From positions 6,111 to 70,110 of the forward strand of contig CAKPRO010000009.1 of assembly GCA_934182615.1 (NCBI GenBank): a DNA stretch of 64,000 nt, in the 5' to 3' direction. The translations under genes were made by a program, and so were the position numbers. Within the stretch, counting starts at the first letter, position 1. Each line of letters begins with the position of its first letter. Below the pieces are notes generated by a model. That model worked only from the letters and a program-made list of their open reading frames with translations. It did not search any database and had not been told where the DNA came from. The DNA comes from an uncultured Bacilli bacterium. Its GTDB lineage: Bacteria > Bacillota_I > Bacilli_A > RF39 > UBA660. Below, one piece after another: positions 62,881 through 64,000 of the stretch.

Positions 62881-64000
62881 TTACACGGCCAATTGATATG
62901 GTTCTGAACTCGAACCTGTTACCGACTTGACAGCTAGTTCAGAGTTTAGATAAAGGACTGGGGTCACACCAAACGCAATATAGGCATCGCTGCTGCTGCT
63001 GACACCGCCGGACGAATAGACATACCACGCATAGTTGGAGTTGCCGGAACCAGGGGTTAATAACAAACCAGCATTGGAACTTCCATTATTAACTATTGTC
63101 TTCATCCAGTTGTTTGATTTACATGTACTATTTTCATAATTATTTAAGTTTTGACTACATTTACTTAAATCTACAGCATAGCCATAATCACTAGGATATG
63201 CTAGTGCTATCTTACCTGTCCATTCTTTTGATCTATCACTATATACTTTTCCAGTACTTCTTTCATACTCATATATTTCATTTGCATATATACTAGATGT
63301 ATTCCATCCTAGTAGGGAGTATGTTTCTTCTGAGATTAGACCTCTTGTTTTATCGTTTTTGATTCCGGTCGAGGTAAAGTCGCATGTTTTAGTAGCATTA
63401 TTTTTACCGACATAACAAGTTCCACTTTCAGCATTATAATATAAACTTCCACCAATTGTTTCACTATCATAGCCTGGATTTAATAATTTCATTAATCTGG
63501 CTTCAGTCCAGTCATTTTTTCCATAATTAGTTTCTGCTCCGGTTGTTTTATCTTTATTATCCCATGAATATGTTCCTATTTGACTACCTCTTATTAGTTT
63601 TACTTTATTATTAAATACCCCAATTATTCTCCATGTTTCGCATGTAGATGATGATTGATTAGAGTAATCAGAACAATTAAAATAAATATAATTATTTGGA
63701 GATGCTCCATAATATCTGATATTACCTGCATTATCTTTCATAAGATTATGTGCAGTATCATATTGATATGTTATACTATTATTTGTTACTGGCGTTTTAG
63801 TAGCATTATTATATAAATCTGTTATTAACGATACAGCGTTAACTGGTGCCTTTCCCTGATTTGCATCTGCACTTATATTTCCTTGAAATGTTGCTGATGT
63901 TACACTGTTACCTGCTAATGCATTATCTACAAATATTACAATTAAATATTTATTTAATTCAGTATTTGATAATTGCTCTGTTACTAATTTTATTGTACCT
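62881..64000 (-). CDS. Large surface protein, C-terminal part, with DGR-like variable end (5' end outside window)
   Basis: The frame is open from the right edge (no stop, first visible codons GTIKLVTEQLSNTELNKY) for ~373 codons, so this is a partial gene. It reads as an exported protein: a segment RYYGASPNNYIYFNC, TWRIIGVFNNKVKLIRG and KNDWTEARLMKLLNPGY resembles surface proteins common in uncultured gut Firmicutes, with several Cys pairs. The last ~65 residues (GLLLTPGSGNSNYAWYVYSS to GVTPVLYL) follow a C-type-lectin-like plan ending in G-V-x-P-V-L-Y-L. In that part codons become GC-rich at third positions (GCG, TCC, GGC, GTC, AGC), unlike the AT-rich upstream part. Confidence 0.75.
   Translation of the reverse strand, partial: GTIKLVTEQLSNTELNKYLIVIFVDNALAGNSVTSATFQGNISADANQGKAPVNAVSLITDLYNNATKTPVTNNSITYQYDTAHNLMKDNAGNIRYYGASPNNYIYFNCSDYSNQSSSTCETWRIIGVFNNKVKLIRGSQIGTYSWDNKDKTTGAETNYGKNDWTEARLMKLLNPGYDSETIGGSLYYNAESGTCYVGKNNATKTCDFTSTGIKNDKTRGLISEETYSLLGWNTSSIYANEIYEYERSTGKVYSDRSKEWTGKIALAYPSDYGYAVDLSKCSQNLNNYENSTCKSNNWMKTIVNNGSSNAGLLLTPGSGNSNYAWYVYSSGGVSSSSDAYIAFGVTPVLYLNSELAVKSVTGSSSEPYQLAV

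Overview
The window looks like a chromosomal segment from an uncultured, very AT-rich, low-GC Gram-positive bacterium, probably a gut member of the Bacilli or Clostridia. The standard genetic code is used: TGA ends genes and tryptophan is TGG. Shine-Dalgarno sites of the GGAGG/GGTG type precede most genes. Marker genes with Firmicutes-style order include RNase J, UvrA, mrnC-rlmB-sigH-like, yqeG-yqeH, rlmN-prpC-prkC-rsgA-rpe and a SigK-like sigma factor. A LysM amidase, a PASTA kinase, VanZ and a BceRS-BceAB module indicate a peptidoglycan wall. Nearly all genes lie on the minus strand.

Layout. 0-3.5 kb: the 3' end of RNase J, a 730-base intergenic region with inverted DnaA-box-like sites and hairpin repeats, a five-LysM amidase and a receiver-only response regulator. 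3.5-7 kb: a small defence-like cluster with an HExxH protein, an Abi_2/AbiF-type HEPN protein with an adjacent promoter-driven small RNA, and an ApeA-like HEPN protein. 7.4-13 kb: unknown genes around a divergent sigma factor, plus a LysR regulator. 13-18.8 kb: an antimicrobial-peptide sensing and efflux operon (RR, HK, ATPase, FtsX-type permease, VanZ).

19-29.3 kb is a defence and accessory island. It holds a retron (RT fused to a trypsin-like protease, with a recognisable msr-msd RNA bounded by perfect 13-bp a1/a2 arms), a BcgI-like restriction-modification pair with an RHH regulator, a DUF2726 gene fragment, a Cys-rich exported protein, and a PHP-ATPase with a small partner. Two long promoter-like repeats, two small paralogous ORFs and two duplicated terminators lie at module boundaries, as if cargo had been inserted between pre-existing repeats.

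29.3-45 kb is mixed: a phosphoesterase, an ABC-F ATPase behind an attenuator with a leader peptide, a candidate small RNA facing a DUF3800 gene, a P-type ATPase, a tandem-HTH regulator, a HerA-like ATPase, and an operon of two transglutaminase-like proteins and one zincin. 45-61.8 kb is housekeeping: DNA repair, rRNA modification, ribosome-assembly GTPases, sigma factors and Ser/Thr kinase signalling. 62-64 kb holds surface proteins. The last one has a GC-rich 3' end that looks like the variable region of a diversity-generating retroelement.

Across the window, about ten intergenic loci carry paired hairpins whose arms differ but whose loops share the collar AC...GG, usually AGAC...GGCT. I do not recognise this family. 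All identifications come from reading the sequence; no database search was run.
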